Shown here in pieces: positions 26,265 to 35,857 of a stretch of DNA of 57,612 nucleotides (positions within the stretch are counted from its first letter, which is position 1; every line of letters begins with the position of its first letter). The notes beneath the pieces were generated by a model that had not been told where the DNA came from, did not search any database, and saw only the letters and a list, made by a program, of their open reading frames with translations. The DNA is taken from positions 1 to 57,612 of the forward strand of contig CAUWNS010000011.1 in assembly GCA_963560245.1 (NCBI GenBank), given 5' to 3'. This stretch comes from Pseudoruminococcus_B sp937901805 (lineage in GTDB: Bacteria; Bacillota; Clostridia; Oscillospirales; Ruminococcaceae). Position numbers and translations under genes: made by a program.

Positions 26265-27221
26265 ATGAATACAACCTTTCATGTTAAGCTTAGTAAACTG
26301 ATTAAAGAATTTAATTTGGAAACACTTTATACTCCCTGTGATCCATCTGAAGTTTTAATTCAAAGTAGCGATGTAAACCGTCCAGGGCTCAATCTGGCTG
26401 GCTTCTTTGAATATTTTGACAATTTGCGTATTCAGATCATTGGAAAAGCGGAATCCGCTTATTTAGATAGCATTTGTGAGGACTCGATTGCCTACAGCAT
26501 GGACATGTTTTTCTCCCAAAAGCCCCCGGCAGTGATTATAACCCGTGGGCTGGAAGTAAAAGATATCATGATGAAATATGCACAACGATATGAAGTGCCG
26601 ATTTTAAGAACTAATGAAACAACATCGACTTTCATGTCCAGTTTGAATGCTTTGCTGAATGTAGAGCTTGCTCCACGAATTACGAGGCACGGTGTGTTGG
26701 TAGAAGTGTATGGAGAAGGCATTTTGTTGCTTGGGGAAAGCGGAGTTGGTAAAAGTGAAACTGCTATTGAGCTGGTAAAAAGGGGGCACCGGTTAATTGC
26801 AGATGACGCTGTGGAAATCAGACGGGTTTCCAATCGAACTCTGGTAGGAAGTTCTCCGGAAAATATCCGTCATTTTGTGGAACTCCGTGGGATTGGGATC
26901 ATCAATGCCCGGCGTATCTTTGGTATGGGATCCGTCAAAGTGACAGAAAAAATTGATATGATTATCCAACTGGAACTCTGGGATCAAAATAAAGTCTATG
27001 ACAGAATGGGAATGGAAAATGAGTACACTTCGATTCTCGGACTGAAAATCCCATCTCTTACGATACCAGTAAAGCCTGGGCGTAACCTCGCAATTATTAT
27101 TGAGGTTGCTGCGATGAACAATCGACAGAAAAAGATGGGATACAATGCTGCGCAAGAACTTTTGGAAAAGTTGGGAATGGCGCCAAGCGACGATAACGGC
27201 GTGGACTGGAATGCCTATTAA
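26265..27221 (+). CDS. hprK: HPr kinase/phosphorylase
   Basis: The 318-residue protein has Walker A in LLLGESGVGKSETAIELVKRGHRLIADDAVEI (about residues 156-187) and the HprK signature ELRGIGIINARRIFGMGSVKV, plus the N-terminal domain ending RNETTSTFMSSLNALLNVELAPR. It phosphorylates and dephosphorylates HPr on Ser46, the switch of carbon catabolite repression in Firmicutes. I chose ATG 26265 with AGGGGGA 7 bp upstream; the longer frame from 26169 lacks family similarity. Glucokinase follows 80 bp downstream. Confidence 0.95.
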   Translation: MNTTFHVKLSKLIKEFNLETLYTPCDPSEVLIQSSDVNRPGLNLAGFFEYFDNLRIQIIGKAESAYLDSICEDSIAYSMDMFFSQKPPAVIITRGLEVKDIMMKYAQRYEVPILRTNETTSTFMSSLNALLNVELAPRITRHGVLVEVYGEGILLLGESGVGKSETAIELVKRGHRLIADDAVEIRRVSNRTLVGSSPENIRHFVELRGIGIINARRIFGMGSVKVTEKIDMIIQLELWDQNKVYDRMGMENEYTSILGLKIPSLTIPVKPGRNLAIIIEVAAMNNRQKKMGYNAAQELLEKLGMAPSDDNGVDWNAY

Positions 27222-27301
27222 TCATAAGAAATTTGTAAATGATTTCGTTTTCTATTTTATAGTGTCTATTTTTATTGTTTAAAATATAGGAGGACAAACA
27301 C

Positions 27302-28264
27302 ATGAAATACTGTATTGGAATTGACCTTGGAGGAACAAATATCGCTGTTGGCGTTGTCAATGAGAAGTATGAAATTATTGCACGCGCCAACTTGAAAACA
27401 AATGCTCCAAGACCGGCAGAAGAAATTGCAGACGATATGGCAAAGGCTACCCATATGGCTATTGAAAATGCTGGTTTAACAATAGAAGATATTGAATGGA
27501 TTGGTATTGGAACCCCTGGCGCTGTCAATAATGAGACTGGAGAAATTATTTTTGCAGGAAATCTTGATTTCCATGATATCAATATGAAAAAAATGATGGA
27601 AGAAAGGCTTCATCTGACCACTTATGTCGAAAATGACGCCAATGCCGCTGCATTTGGCGAATGCCTTGCCGGTGCTGCAAAAGATGTAAAATACTGTGTT
27701 ATGGTAACACTTGGAACTGGTGTTGGCGGTGGAATCATCATTGATGGAAAAATTTATTCTGGTTATAACCATGCTGCAGCAGAAGTAGGACATATGGTTA
27801 TCGAACGCAACGGCGTACCTTGCAGTTGTGGAAGAAGGGGTTGTATGGAAGCCTATGCTTCTGTAACAGGGCTCATTCGAATGACAAAAGAAGCCATGAT
27901 GAAAGATGAAGACAGTGAGATGTGGAAAGAAGTAAACGGCGATATCAATGCAGTAAATGGCCGCACCTCTTTTGATGCTATGCGGAAAGGAGACGTTTCT
28001 GCTCAGAAAGTTGTCGATGAATATATTGAATATCTTGGCAATGGTATTTCCAGTTTTGTTAATATCCTTCAGCCAGAATATTTGGTTGTTGGCGGCGGAA
28101 TTAGTAAAGAAGGGGAAACTCTGCTTGCCCCGTTGCGTAAGATTGTAAAAAGAGAGTCTTTCAATGTTGGCGGAGAGGCAATGAGAACCAAAATCGTTGC
28201 TGCAAAACTCGGCAATGATGCTGGTATTATCGGAGCTGCTTTCCTGGGAAAGAACGCTCAATAA
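27302..28264 (+). CDS. glcK: ROK-family glucokinase
   Basis: The 320-residue protein opens YCIGIDLGGTNIAVGVV (phosphate 1 loop) and carries VENDANAAAFGE, TLGTGVGGGIIIDG and the ROK zinc motif GVPCSCGRRGCMEAYASVTGL. That combination is typical of Gram-positive glucokinases of the ROK family. It makes glucose-6-phosphate from glucose and ATP. ATAGGAGG stands 8 bp before the ATG. Its place between hprK and murB, with pfkA further on, groups sugar use with cell-wall precursor supply. Confidence 0.9.
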   Translation: MKYCIGIDLGGTNIAVGVVNEKYEIIARANLKTNAPRPAEEIADDMAKATHMAIENAGLTIEDIEWIGIGTPGAVNNETGEIIFAGNLDFHDINMKKMMEERLHLTTYVENDANAAAFGECLAGAAKDVKYCVMVTLGTGVGGGIIIDGKIYSGYNHAAAEVGHMVIERNGVPCSCGRRGCMEAYASVTGLIRMTKEAMMKDEDSEMWKEVNGDINAVNGRTSFDAMRKGDVSAQKVVDEYIEYLGNGISSFVNILQPEYLVVGGGISKEGETLLAPLRKIVKRESFNVGGEAMRTKIVAAKLGNDAGIIGAAFLGKNAQ

Positions 28265-28284
28265 TTTATTTTGGAGGTTTTCCA

Positions 28285-29196
28285 ATGTCTTATATTACAG
28301 CACTTGAGCAAATTTCAAAACAGACCGGCTGTGAATATAAGCTTTCGGAACCAATGGCAAAACACACTACCTTTCAAATTGGGGGGTCGGCAGATATTTT
28401 TTTGGAGCCGGACTCTGAAATACAAATTAGCACTGCACTCCGTTACTGTCATGATAACGGAGTGCGCTGCTATATTATTGGGAACGGTTCTAATCTTTTA
28501 GTGAAAGATGAGGGAATCCGGGGTTGTGTGATTCATATTGGTCCAAAGCTTTCTAAAATAACACTGAGTGGTGAAAATAAAATCACCTGTATGAGCGGTG
28601 CAAAATTATCATCTTTATGTCAATTTGCATTGCATCACAGTCTGACGGGGTTAGAGTTTGCCTATGGTATTCCTGGTTCTGCAGGAGGTGCGGCTTTTAT
28701 GAATGCCGGTGCCTATGGCGGTGAAATGAAAGATGTTATTATTCACTGTTCCCATCTGACAATGAATGGAAAGATAGAAAACTTTACAACAGAACAACTG
28801 GCTTTTGGTTATCGGCAGAGCATTTATTCACTACATCCGTCAGAGTATTGTATCTTATCAGTGACAGTTACTTTATCTCCGGGAAATCCTGAAGAAATCA
28901 AGTGTAAAATGAATGACCTTTACAACAGAAGGATAACAAAACAGCCTCTTGAATATCCCAGTGCAGGAAGTATGTTTAAACGTCCGCAAGGAGCCTTCGC
29001 TGGAGCTTTAATTGAACAGTGCGGCTTGAAAGGATACCAGATCGGCGGAGCCGCCGTCAGTACAAAGCACAGTGGCTTTGTTGTCAACCTTGGAAACGCT
29101 ACTTGTGAGGATGTTCTTGCCTTAATCGCACATATTCAAAAAACAGTCCTGGATCAAACGGGATTTTATTTGGAATGTGAGGTAAAACAGATATAG
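28285..29196 (+). CDS. murB: UDP-N-acetylenolpyruvoylglucosamine reductase
   Basis: The 303-residue flavoprotein has KHTTFQIGGSADIFLEP, IIGNGSNLLVKDEGIRG, GLEFAYGIPGSAGGAAFMNAGAYGGEM and PSAGSMFKRPQG...AGALIEQCGLKGYQIGGAAVSTKHSGFVVNLGNAT, the FAD- and substrate-binding signatures of type II MurB. It makes UDP-MurNAc for peptidoglycan. TTGGAGG lies just before the start. An 11-bp inverted repeat lies inside the gene at 28435-28465. Confidence 0.95.
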   Translation: MSYITALEQISKQTGCEYKLSEPMAKHTTFQIGGSADIFLEPDSEIQISTALRYCHDNGVRCYIIGNGSNLLVKDEGIRGCVIHIGPKLSKITLSGENKITCMSGAKLSSLCQFALHHSLTGLEFAYGIPGSAGGAAFMNAGAYGGEMKDVIIHCSHLTMNGKIENFTTEQLAFGYRQSIYSLHPSEYCILSVTVTLSPGNPEEIKCKMNDLYNRRITKQPLEYPSAGSMFKRPQGAFAGALIEQCGLKGYQIGGAAVSTKHSGFVVNLGNATCEDVLALIAHIQKTVLDQTGFYLECEVKQI

Positions 29197-29218
29197 TAAA
29201 CACAGAGGGGGGAATTAC

Positions 29219-30067
29219 ATGGAACTTTTCATAATTACCGGTCTGTCGGGCGCGGGAAAGACGAAAACTCTACAGGCTTTTGAAGACCACGGTTTTATGT
29301 GTTGTGATAATGTTCCTCCTCTGTTACTTTATGAAACAATCCATGCATTTGAAGCAGTGACAAGTCGAATTGCCATTGCCTGTGATCTGCGCTGCGGAAA
29401 GTTGTTTTTACAGTGGAATGACAGTTTAGATATTCTAAGTGAAAAAGGATATTCCTATAAAGTTCTTTATTTGGATTGTGAAACATATCAACTGGTATCC
29501 CGATATAAAGAGTTGCGGAGAGTCCATCCATTCAGCGATCAATTTACTCAAATAGAAAGTGCTATTTCCGCGGAAAACGAATTACTAAAATCTGCAAAAG
29601 CACGCGCGGATTTCTTGATCGACACTACTTCTCTTTCTCTGGCACAACTGAAAGAGACAATAACACGGATATGTCAGGCCTTTTCTCAACCGCTCACTAT
29701 CCGTTGTATCTCGTTTGGAGTGAAATATGGTGTATGTACAGACGCGGATTTACTCTTTGATGTGCGCTGTCTCCCAAATCCATACTATATTCCAGAATTA
29801 AAAGAGAAGACAGGACTAGAAAAAACTGTACAACAATATGTAATGGGATCTTCAGAATCGCGGAAACTTCTGGAAAAAATTTTTGATCTCCTCCAATTCA
29901 TGATTCCTCTATATCAAAAGGAAGGGAAGAGCCTGCTGACAGTTGGTATCTGCTGCACAGGCGGGAAACACCGTTCTGTAACGTTTGCAATTTTGCTTAG
30001 CGAGATGTTGACGAAGCAGGGATACCCCTGTTTCCCCATTCATCGGGATATTAAAAAGAAAGGGTAG
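29219..30067 (+). CDS. rapZ: RapZ/YvcJ family nucleotide-binding protein
   Basis: The 282-residue protein has Walker A GLSGAGKTKTLQAFEDHGFMCCDNVPP at the N-terminus (residues 8-34), SFGVKYGVCTDADLLFDVRCLPNPYYIPELKEKTGLE and a C-terminal TVGICCTGGKHRSVTFAILLSEML. This is the RapZ/YvcJ pattern. In E. coli RapZ directs RNase E to GlmZ; in Gram-positives the role is less clear. The neighbours whiA (3-bp gap) and hprK are the standard context. Confidence 0.94.
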   Translation: MELFIITGLSGAGKTKTLQAFEDHGFMCCDNVPPLLLYETIHAFEAVTSRIAIACDLRCGKLFLQWNDSLDILSEKGYSYKVLYLDCETYQLVSRYKELRRVHPFSDQFTQIESAISAENELLKSAKARADFLIDTTSLSLAQLKETITRICQAFSQPLTIRCISFGVKYGVCTDADLLFDVRCLPNPYYIPELKEKTGLEKTVQQYVMGSSESRKLLEKIFDLLQFMIPLYQKEGKSLLTVGICCTGGKHRSVTFAILLSEMLTKQGYPCFPIHRDIKKKG

Positions 30068-30070
30068 AAG

Positions 30071-30994
30071 ATGATGTCCTTTGGTTCTGATTTGAAAAGG
30101 GAACTAACTGCGCTGGCCATTCCGGACACAGAACTCCAAAAAGCACTTGCTTATGGACTGTTTCTGTTTTCCAGAACATTTTCCAAGACTTCTATTTCCA
30201 TACAAACAGAAAATGCTTATGTATTAGATTTATACTGCGGTTTTATGCATTCTCTAATCCAAGTTTCACCAGTGGTTAACTCAAGCCTTCCAAAACGAGG
30301 ATTGAAACAAACCTATTCGGCGGTTGTGGAAGAGGAAGAAAAATGCAAACAGATATTCGACTTTTTTCACCATAGGATAGACGAAGTCAAACTAAAAGTC
30401 CATGGAGAAAATATTGATAGTTTGGCAAAAATTGCTTGTTTTGTGCGAGGAGCCTATCTTGCATGTGGGAGTATGAGCGATCCTGTACGTGGGTATCATT
30501 TAGAATTTTCTACCCCACATAAAAGATTAAGTCAGGATCTATCTCTTTTGATTGAGGAATTGGGTATTTCTCCTAAGAGGACGCAAAGAAAGGGAAGTTA
30601 TATTCTCTATTTAAAAGAAAGTGAAAATATAGAGGACTTGCTAACGGCTATGGGTGCTGTACACTCATCGCTGGAACTGATGAATATAAAAATATACAAA
30701 GAACTCCGAAATAAAGCAAACCGCGTTACGAATTGTGAAACTGCTAATATCGAGAAAACAGTAATCGCCGCATCTGCCCAAATGGAGGACATTCACTATA
30801 TTCTGCAAAAAAGAGGGTTTGACTTTTTACCGGACGAACTTCAGGAAATTGCAAAGCTTCGCTTGGAAAATCCCGATCTCTCACTTAGAGAGTTAGGAGG
30901 GCTATTAAAAGAACCGATTAGTCGTTCAGGAGTCAATCATCGGCTCAAACGACTGAGTGCAATTGCGCAAAAGCTCAGAAATATGAATCCATAA
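30071..30994 (+). CDS. whiA: DNA-binding protein WhiA
   Basis: The 307-residue protein begins SFGSDLKRELTALAI and has the LAGLIDADG-like core CFVRGAYLACGSMSDPVRGYHLEFSTPHKRLSQDLSLLIEELGISPKRTQRKGSYILYLKESENIEDLLTAMGAVHSSLELMNIKIYKELRNKANRVTNCETANIEKTV, ending in the helix-turn-helix LRELGGLLKEPISRSGVNHRLKRL. It is linked to cell division and, in actinomycetes, sporulation; its Firmicutes function is partly open. It starts 3 bp after rapZ. Confidence 0.94.
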   Translation: MMSFGSDLKRELTALAIPDTELQKALAYGLFLFSRTFSKTSISIQTENAYVLDLYCGFMHSLIQVSPVVNSSLPKRGLKQTYSAVVEEEEKCKQIFDFFHHRIDEVKLKVHGENIDSLAKIACFVRGAYLACGSMSDPVRGYHLEFSTPHKRLSQDLSLLIEELGISPKRTQRKGSYILYLKESENIEDLLTAMGAVHSSLELMNIKIYKELRNKANRVTNCETANIEKTVIAASAQMEDIHYILQKRGFDFLPDELQEIAKLRLENPDLSLRELGGLLKEPISRSGVNHRLKRLSAIAQKLRNMNP

Positions 30995-31018
30995 TTTTAG
31001 GAAAGAGGGGAAACACTT

Positions 31019-34000
31019 ATGACGGATCCGTTTGTACATCTGCATGTTCACACGGAATACAGCCTGTTGGACGGGGCATGCCGCATTTCAGAATATGTTT
31101 CCCGTATTAAGGAAATGGGGCAGCAGGCAGCGGCCATTACTGACCATGGTGTGATGTATGGAGCCATTGACTTTTACAAAGAATGCAAAAAGCAGGGAAT
31201 TCGGCCGATCATTGGCTGTGAGGTCTATGTTGCACGGCGTACTCGATTTGATAAAGTCCACCGGATTGATATCAGCCCGTATCATCTTGTTTTGCTGTGT
31301 AAAAACATGGAGGGATATCGCAATCTATGCAAGTTAGTATCTCTTGCCTATATTGATGGATTTTACAATAAGCCCCGTGTCGATGAAGAACTTTTAAGAA
31401 AATACAGCGGGGGATTGATAGCACTTTCTGCCTGTCTTGCTGGGCAGATTCCCCAGGCACTCCTGCATGAGGATTATGAAACTGCTCGAAAATATGCAAA
31501 TAATCTGGAAAATATTTTCGGAAAAGGCAATTTTTACTTAGAATTGCAAAACCACGGAATTCATGAGCAGCAGGTTATTCTTCCCAAACTAATCCAATTG
31601 TCGAAGGATACCGGAATTGGATTAGTTGCAACCAATGACGCGCATTACATACATAAGGAAGATGCCCGTACACAGAATATCTTAATCTGTATCCAGACAA
31701 ATCACGTTGTTGGTGAAGACAATGGTATGGAGTTTGCAACAGATGAGTTCTATCTAAAAAGCGGGGAAGAAATGCAAGAGCTGTTTTCTGCTATCCCAGA
31801 AGCGCTCTCCAACACGGCAAAAATTGCAGAACAATGCCAATTGGATTTTGAATTCGGTGTGACGAAGCTGCCTCGTTTTTATGCTCCGGATGGGCAGGAC
31901 AACACAGATTACTTTATGAACTTGTGTACAGAGGGACTGACACGGATTTACGGTGAAAATTGTTCTCCCGAGATTCGGCAACGCCTTGAGTACGAAACAA
32001 GTGTTATAAAAAAGATGGGCTATGTGGATTACTTTCTGATTGTTGCGGATTTCATTCAGTACGCAAAATCACAGGGGATTCCAGTTGGCCCCGGCCGTGG
32101 TTCAGGGGCAGGAAGTCTGGCTGCATATTGTATGGGGATTACCGGAATAGATCCTTTGAAATACAATCTTCTGTTTGAACGCTTTTTAAATCCGGAACGT
32201 GTGAGTATGCCGGATTTTGATATTGATTTTTGCTATGAACGCCGCGGCGAGGTTATTGATTATGTAATCCGGAAATATGGCAGCGAACATGTAGCACAGA
32301 TTATTACCTTTGGTACCATGGCAGCAAAAGGGGCAATTCGAGATGTAGGACGTGCTTTGGGTATGCCCTATCAATCAGTGGATGCCGTTGCCAAAAAAAT
32401 ACCTTTTGCACTGGGAATGACAATTGAAAAAGCGCTCAAGGAATCCAAAGACTTAAATGCCATGTATCATTCAGACAGGCAGGTAAAGGATTTGATTGAT
32501 ACCGCGCAGAAAATTGAAGGAATGCCTCGTCATGCTTCTACTCATGCAGCTGGCGTGGTTATTACGGATCTTCCTGTGGTAGATTATGTCCCGCTGCAAA
32601 AAACAGAGGAGATGATCGTCACCCAGTATCCGATGACCACACTTGAAGAACTGGGATTGCTGAAAATGGATTTTCTGGGACTTAGAAACCTGACAGTTAT
32701 CCACTATGCCCAGGAAATGATACGCGGAAGGCAGCCGGATTTTGATATTAATCAGATCCCCACAGACGACAAGGCCGTTTATGATATGCTCTCCACAGGG
32801 CAATCCAACGGTGTGTTCCAGTTTGAATCGGGTGGAATGAAACAAGTGTTGGTTGGTCTGCGTCCTGAAAATCTGGAAGATTTAATTGCAATTATTTCTC
32901 TTTATCGTCCGGGACCAATGGATTCCATTCCAAGGTATATTCAAAACAGGCATCATCCGGAACAGGTGACTTATAAACATCCCATGCTTAAAGAGATTTT
33001 AGATGTAACCTACGGTTGTATTGTTTATCAAGAGCAGGTTATGCAGATTTGTCAGAAACTTGCCGGTTTTTCCTTAGGGCGCGCCGATTTGATTCGCCGT
33101 GCCATGGCAAAGAAAAAACATGATGTTATGGAAAAGGAACGGCACAATTTCATTTATGGAATTGTTGATGAACATGGAGCTGTAGTTTGTCCTGGAGCTG
33201 TAAGAAATGGGGTCAGCAAAGAAATTGCAAACGAGATTTTTGAGGAAATGTCCAGCTTTGCCTCTTATGCCTTTAATAAGCCCCATGCAGCCGCTTATGC
33301 TTACCTTGCATACCAAACTGCTTACTTAAAATGCCATTATCCCAAAGAGTATATGGCAGCTTTGATGTCCAGTGTATTGGACAATACTTCCAAAATTATT
33401 GAGTATATCAATGAGTGCCACAGACTGTCGATTAAAGTATTACCGCCAGATGTCAATGAAAGTTCAGAAAGTTTTACTGTCTGTGAAGATGGTATCCGTT
33501 TTGGACTACTTGCAATTAAGAATTTGGGGAAAGCAGTCGTTCAAAATATTATCCGTATTCGCAAAAAAGGGAAATTCACCTCCTTTTTTGATTTCTGTGA
33601 GAGAATGTATGGGGAAGATGTCAATAAAAGAGCCGTGGAAAGTTTAATTCGCTGTGGCGCGCTGGACTCTTTTCCATCTAACCGCAGGCAAATGCTCCAA
33701 GCATTGGATAGCGTTTTAAATAACATTGATGAACAGCGCCGACGGAATGTAGAGGGGCAGCTCAATCTGTTTGAAAACCCGGATGTCCAGCAGCCTCAGG
33801 AACCAAAACTCCCTTATGTGGAAGACTTCTCTTTAAAGGAACGCTTGATGATGGAGAAGGATACCATTGGAATTTATGTATCCGGGCATCCAGTTGGTGC
33901 CTACGAACGGTTGATTGAACAAAAACAGACGGATTTGATCGCAGATATACTGGAACAGGATATGGGAACTCCTTATCAGGATAAGACCATGGTCGGAATT

Positions 34001-34585
34001 GTATGTGCAGTGGAGTCGAGACGTACAAAAAATACGAAAAATGGGGCATTGATGGCATTTCTCACGATAGAGGATACAACGTCCAGTATGTCTGTTTTGG
34101 TGTTTCCAAAGGCTTGGCAAGAATATTCTAATCTGCTGACAGAGGGAAATATTGTTTATATGATAGGAAAACTCTCCATATCAGAAGAAGATCCCGTACT
34201 ACTCTGCGAGGCGGTCTATACTCCTGCAGAGCTACAGGATATGGAAATCATTGGACTAGGAAATCAAAACAGCAAAGGATTCACTTCTTTTCTGGAAGAG
34301 AAGCCCATACATGGACAGCATTCTTTAGCAAAACCAGCTGCTAAGCCTTCTAGACATCGTGAAGGACTCTATCTAAAAATGAAAAGCAGGGAAGATCCAG
34401 TCTTCCAAAAGGCATTTAATGTGATTTCAATATTTGAAGGAATTACACCTGTCTATGTGTATTTTGAGGATACTGGCAAATATACTTGTGCCCCAAAACA
34501 TTTGTGGACAACTGTCAACAAACCTTTGCTCAAAGAACTGAAATACATTTTAGGTGATGAGCGTGTTGTTGTCCGCCTTTCTTAG
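31019..34585 (+). CDS. dnaE: DNA polymerase III alpha subunit (DnaE)
   Basis: The 1188-residue protein begins with the PHP domain FVHLHVHTEYSLLDGACRISEYVSRIKEMG and has the polymerase core with PVGPGRGSGAGSLAAYCMGITGIDPLKYNLLFERFLNPERVSMPDFDIDFCYERR (PDFDIDF supplies catalytic acids), HASTHAAGVVITD and YRPGPMDSIPRYIQNRHHPE. Helix-hairpin-helix (ESLIRCGALDSF) and OB-fold regions (KTMVGIVCAVESRRTKNTKNGALMAFLTIEDTTSSMSVLVFPKAW) follow near residues 900-1070. It is the DnaE-type replicase; PolC, the other Firmicutes replicase, is not in the window. Full length; AAAGAGGGGAAAC precedes the ATG. Confidence 0.96.
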   Translation: MTDPFVHLHVHTEYSLLDGACRISEYVSRIKEMGQQAAAITDHGVMYGAIDFYKECKKQGIRPIIGCEVYVARRTRFDKVHRIDISPYHLVLLCKNMEGYRNLCKLVSLAYIDGFYNKPRVDEELLRKYSGGLIALSACLAGQIPQALLHEDYETARKYANNLENIFGKGNFYLELQNHGIHEQQVILPKLIQLSKDTGIGLVATNDAHYIHKEDARTQNILICIQTNHVVGEDNGMEFATDEFYLKSGEEMQELFSAIPEALSNTAKIAEQCQLDFEFGVTKLPRFYAPDGQDNTDYFMNLCTEGLTRIYGENCSPEIRQRLEYETSVIKKMGYVDYFLIVADFIQYAKSQGIPVGPGRGSGAGSLAAYCMGITGIDPLKYNLLFERFLNPERVSMPDFDIDFCYERRGEVIDYVIRKYGSEHVAQIITFGTMAAKGAIRDVGRALGMPYQSVDAVAKKIPFALGMTIEKALKESKDLNAMYHSDRQVKDLIDTAQKIEGMPRHASTHAAGVVITDLPVVDYVPLQKTEEMIVTQYPMTTLEELGLLKMDFLGLRNLTVIHYAQEMIRGRQPDFDINQIPTDDKAVYDMLSTGQSNGVFQFESGGMKQVLVGLRPENLEDLIAIISLYRPGPMDSIPRYIQNRHHPEQVTYKHPMLKEILDVTYGCIVYQEQVMQICQKLAGFSLGRADLIRRAMAKKKHDVMEKERHNFIYGIVDEHGAVVCPGAVRNGVSKEIANEIFEEMSSFASYAFNKPHAAAYAYLAYQTAYLKCHYPKEYMAALMSSVLDNTSKIIEYINECHRLSIKVLPPDVNESSESFTVCEDGIRFGLLAIKNLGKAVVQNIIRIRKKGKFTSFFDFCERMYGEDVNKRAVESLIRCGALDSFPSNRRQMLQALDSVLNNIDEQRRRNVEGQLNLFENPDVQQPQEPKLPYVEDFSLKERLMMEKDTIGIYVSGHPVGAYERLIEQKQTDLIADILEQDMGTPYQDKTMVGIVCAVESRRTKNTKNGALMAFLTIEDTTSSMSVLVFPKAWQEYSNLLTEGNIVYMIGKLSISEEDPVLLCEAVYTPAELQDMEIIGLGNQNSKGFTSFLEEKPIHGQHSLAKPAAKPSRHREGLYLKMKSREDPVFQKAFNVISIFEGITPVYVYFEDTGKYTCAPKHLWTTVNKPLLKELKYILGDERVVVRLS

Positions 34586-34640
34586 TACAACTCAATCCAT
34601 ATGTTACAAAATTTCGGCCTGAAATTCTCAAACTGGCGCA

Positions 34641-34668
34641 TTGACACCAGGAAAAAACAGTGTATTAT
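34641..34668 (+). promoter_or_regulatory. Promoter candidate for pfkA
   Basis: TTGACA (34641-34646) and TATTAT (34663-34668), 16-bp spacing, lie 56 bp upstream of the pfkA start. An imperfect inverted repeat AATTTC-N5-GAAATT (34610-34626) sits just upstream and could be an operator. Confidence 0.6.
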
Positions 34669-34723
34669 ATTATTAGGATAATAGGCAAAGTAAATCGCTA
34701 CTTTGACAGGAGGATTTTTTATT

Positions 34724-35695
34724 ATGGGTAAGACTGTAAAGACAATCGGCGTTTTAACCAGTGGCGGTGACGCTCCGGGAATGAACGCTGCTATTCGTTC
34801 TGTGGTTAGAACGGCTATCTTTAACGGCATTCGGGTCATCGGCATCCGCCGTGGTTATAATGGCTTGCTGAACGGGGACATGTTTGAAATGAACCTGAGA
34901 AGTGTCTCAGATATTATTCAGCGCGGCGGTACTATTTTATATACTGCACGTTGCTTGGAATTCAAGGAATCTGCAGGAGTAGAAAAAGCGAAAAATATTT
35001 GTGTTGAAAGCGGCATCGATGGCTTAGTCGTAATCGGTGGGGACGGATCGTATCGTGGAGCAAGGGATCTGTCAAATCTTGGAATCCCGTGTGTTGGAAT
35101 TCCGGGGACAATTGATAACGATATTTCTTCTACTGACTATACTATTGGTTATGATACAGCGATGAACACTGCGGTAGATATGGTTGATAAAATTCGTGAT
35201 ACAGCACAGTCTCATGATCGTTGTAGCGTCGTTGAAGTAATGGGACGTCATGCCGGCCATATTGCATTGAATGCGGGTATTGCATGCGGCGCGACCTGTA
35301 TTATTGTGCCGGAACTTTCTTTTAATTTAGATGACATGATTATGAAAATTAAACGTATTCAAAAAACAGGCAAAGAACATTTTATTGTTATCGTCGCAGA
35401 GGGCGTTGGAAATGTCTCCAAAATCGCAGAGGAAATTGAAGCGAAAACGGGTATTGAATCCCGGGCTACCATATTGGGACATGTACAGCGTGGCGGATCC
35501 CCAACTGTTCGTGATCGAGTAATTGCCAGCAGGATGGGCTATCATGCAGTTTCACTTCTGAAACAAGGAATTGGCAACCGCGTTGTTGGCATGAAAGGAA
35601 ACGAAATTGTTGATTATGATATCAATGAAGGTCTTGCGATGGTAAAACCTTTTGATACACAGTTGTATCAAATTGCAGATGAAATTTCTATTTAA
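34724..35695 (+). CDS. pfkA: ATP-dependent 6-phosphofructokinase
   Basis: The 323-residue protein has IGVLTSGGDAPGMNAAIRSVVR (residues 7-28), the GGDGSYRGARDL ATP-binding loop and the catalytic PGTIDNDISSTDYTIGYDTAMNTAVDMVDKIRDTAQSHDR, followed by EVMGRHAGHIALNAGIA. This is bacterial PfkA. It commits fructose-6-phosphate to glycolysis. ATG 34724 has GGAGGATTTTTTATT upstream; an earlier start at 34703 has no ribosome site. It has its own promoter and terminator. Confidence 0.95.
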   Translation: MGKTVKTIGVLTSGGDAPGMNAAIRSVVRTAIFNGIRVIGIRRGYNGLLNGDMFEMNLRSVSDIIQRGGTILYTARCLEFKESAGVEKAKNICVESGIDGLVVIGGDGSYRGARDLSNLGIPCVGIPGTIDNDISSTDYTIGYDTAMNTAVDMVDKIRDTAQSHDRCSVVEVMGRHAGHIALNAGIACGATCIIVPELSFNLDDMIMKIKRIQKTGKEHFIVIVAEGVGNVSKIAEEIEAKTGIESRATILGHVQRGGSPTVRDRVIASRMGYHAVSLLKQGIGNRVVGMKGNEIVDYDINEGLAMVKPFDTQLYQIADEISI

Positions 35696-35762
35696 TCAAA
35701 CGAATAAAGAACAACAAAATCCATAATAAAGCAATCTCTTTATCACCGGATAATGAGAAATT

Positions 35763-35819
35763 AGTGCTTGAATATATTCCGTAGGTCTTAGAAGGAATAT
35801 ATTCAAGCACTTTTTTTCT
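35763..35819 (+). terminator. Terminator after pfkA
   Basis: An 18-bp perfect stem, AGTGCTTGAATATATTCC (35763-35780) with its complement (35794-35811), is followed by seven Ts. Confidence 0.85.
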
Positions 35820-35857
35820 GGAACAATCTATTAAAAATATGGGAGGATAATATCAAT

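Noticed and set aside
34608..34626. A terminator after dnaE
   Set aside because: AATTTC-N5-GAAATT is only 6 bp with no U-run; kept only as a possible operator near the pfkA promoter.
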